NCBI GenBank assembly: GCA_900553265.1
Contig: USDD01000076.1
Location: 1 to 13,089, forward strand
Origin: an uncultured Eubacteriales bacterium
Lineage (GTDB): Bacteria > Bacillota > Clostridia > Christensenellales > Aristaeellaceae
Reading direction: 5' to 3'
Length of the DNA: 13,089 nt
The translations under genes and the position numbers were made by a program. Position 1 is the stretch's first letter. Every line of letters starts with the position of its first letter. A model generated the notes under the pieces. It ran no database searches. It worked only from the letters and a program-made list of their open reading frames with translations, and was not told the origin of the DNA. Shown piece by piece: positions 12,879 through 13,089 of this stretch.

Positions 12879-13068
12879 TTGACAGAGCCAAATCAACATA
12901 TTCGCATGAGAACGCCATCCGTAGACCTTCTGATGAAAAGTGGAGCGCTTTATAAATATGTATAAACAGGATCGGTAGCGGTTGCGCCGGGGATTGCTGA
13001 GCAGGCAGGTACTTTTGCATACCATGTTCTCGATGAAAAGACACAAAACGGCGACGGGTACTTTGGGG
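12879..13068 (+). pseudogene. Partial, interrupted reading frame at the window end
   Basis: GGAGG (12864-12868) is followed after 10 bases by TTG (12879), which opens a 28-codon frame (TEPNQHIRMRTPSVDLL onward) ending at TAA 12963-12965. In the same frame after the stop the sequence continues as TGSVAVAPGIAEQAGTFAYH and further to the adapter at 13069. Half of the codons after the stop begin with G, as in coding DNA. It may be a gene with an in-frame stop, a sequencing error, or chance. An overlapping frame from ATG 12819 (45 codons) is a rival reading. The family is not recognised. Third-position bias is weak, so confidence is low. Confidence 0.3.
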
Positions 13069-13089
13069 CTGTCTCTTATACACATCTGA
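13069..13089. other. Nextera/Tn5 mosaic-end adapter (sequencing artefact)
   Basis: CTGTCTCTTATACACATCT (13069-13087) is the Tn5 mosaic end used in tagmentation libraries, and the following GA matches the next bases of one of the two standard adapters. It is not genomic. Minus-strand frames that begin here read MCIRDS or MYKRQ, well-known peptides in contaminated database entries, and are not genes. Confidence 0.97.

Noticed and set aside
12880..12885. A -35-like TTGACA near the window end
   Set aside because: No -10 hexamer is found at 15-19 bases, and the bases coincide with the proposed TTG start codon region.
12196..13085. Long minus-strand frames beginning with MYKRQ and MCIRDS
   Set aside because: Both begin in the Nextera adapter, cross the strong terminator at 12763-12789, and one runs antisense through the glycoside-hydrolase-like gene.

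Overview
The window reads as chromosomal DNA of a GC-rich member of the Firmicutes, most likely class Clostridia. The evidence is an IspH–ribosomal S1 fusion, a T-box leader in front of metG, strong AGGAGG-type ribosome binding sites, sigma-A promoters close to TTGACA/TATAAT, and compact GC-rich terminator hairpins. No rRNA or tRNA gene and no CRISPR array was seen. The last 21 bases are the mosaic-end adapter of a tagmentation library, so the window ends at a contig or read edge rather than at a biological boundary.

Layout. Positions 16-4110 (minus strand) hold ftsH followed by the IspH-S1 fusion gene, with a terminator between them, so they are probably separate transcripts. Positions 4251-5810 (plus) hold dut with a near-consensus promoter, then a sugar-phosphate-type nucleotidyltransferase. 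Positions 5985-7955 (minus) hold a 656-residue protein of glycoside-hydrolase-like type with its own promoter and a palindrome over the -10 box. Positions 8065-10402 (plus) are a complete metG unit: consensus promoter, methionine-type T-box with specifier ATG, terminator, metG, terminator. A GNAT acetyltransferase follows at 10421-10966. Positions 10967-11600 are an AT-richer stretch without an intact gene: long hairpins, a 24-bp tandem repeat and what looks like the tail of a lost gene, probably mobile-element debris. Positions 11658-12731 (plus) encode a second, shorter glycoside-hydrolase-like protein, followed by a strong terminator and an uncertain, interrupted reading frame that runs into the adapter.

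How the genes relate. Most of the window is housekeeping: isoprenoid synthesis and translation (IspH-S1), membrane protein quality control (FtsH), dUTP removal (Dut) and methionyl-tRNA synthesis (MetG). The accessory part is the two glycoside-hydrolase-like genes. They lie about 3.7 kb apart on opposite strands but share an ungapped AQxG-x6-DDDxR-x10-CFCPxC-x3-F block, so they are distant members of one poorly described family.

The points most worth a second look are this shared block, the internal ribosome binding site at the IspH/S1 junction, a possible ATC start codon for the fusion, the direct repeat at the ftsH promoter, the one-base-longer T-box motif, and the debris region with the damaged reading frame at the end. 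I did not find a clearly new multi-gene system.
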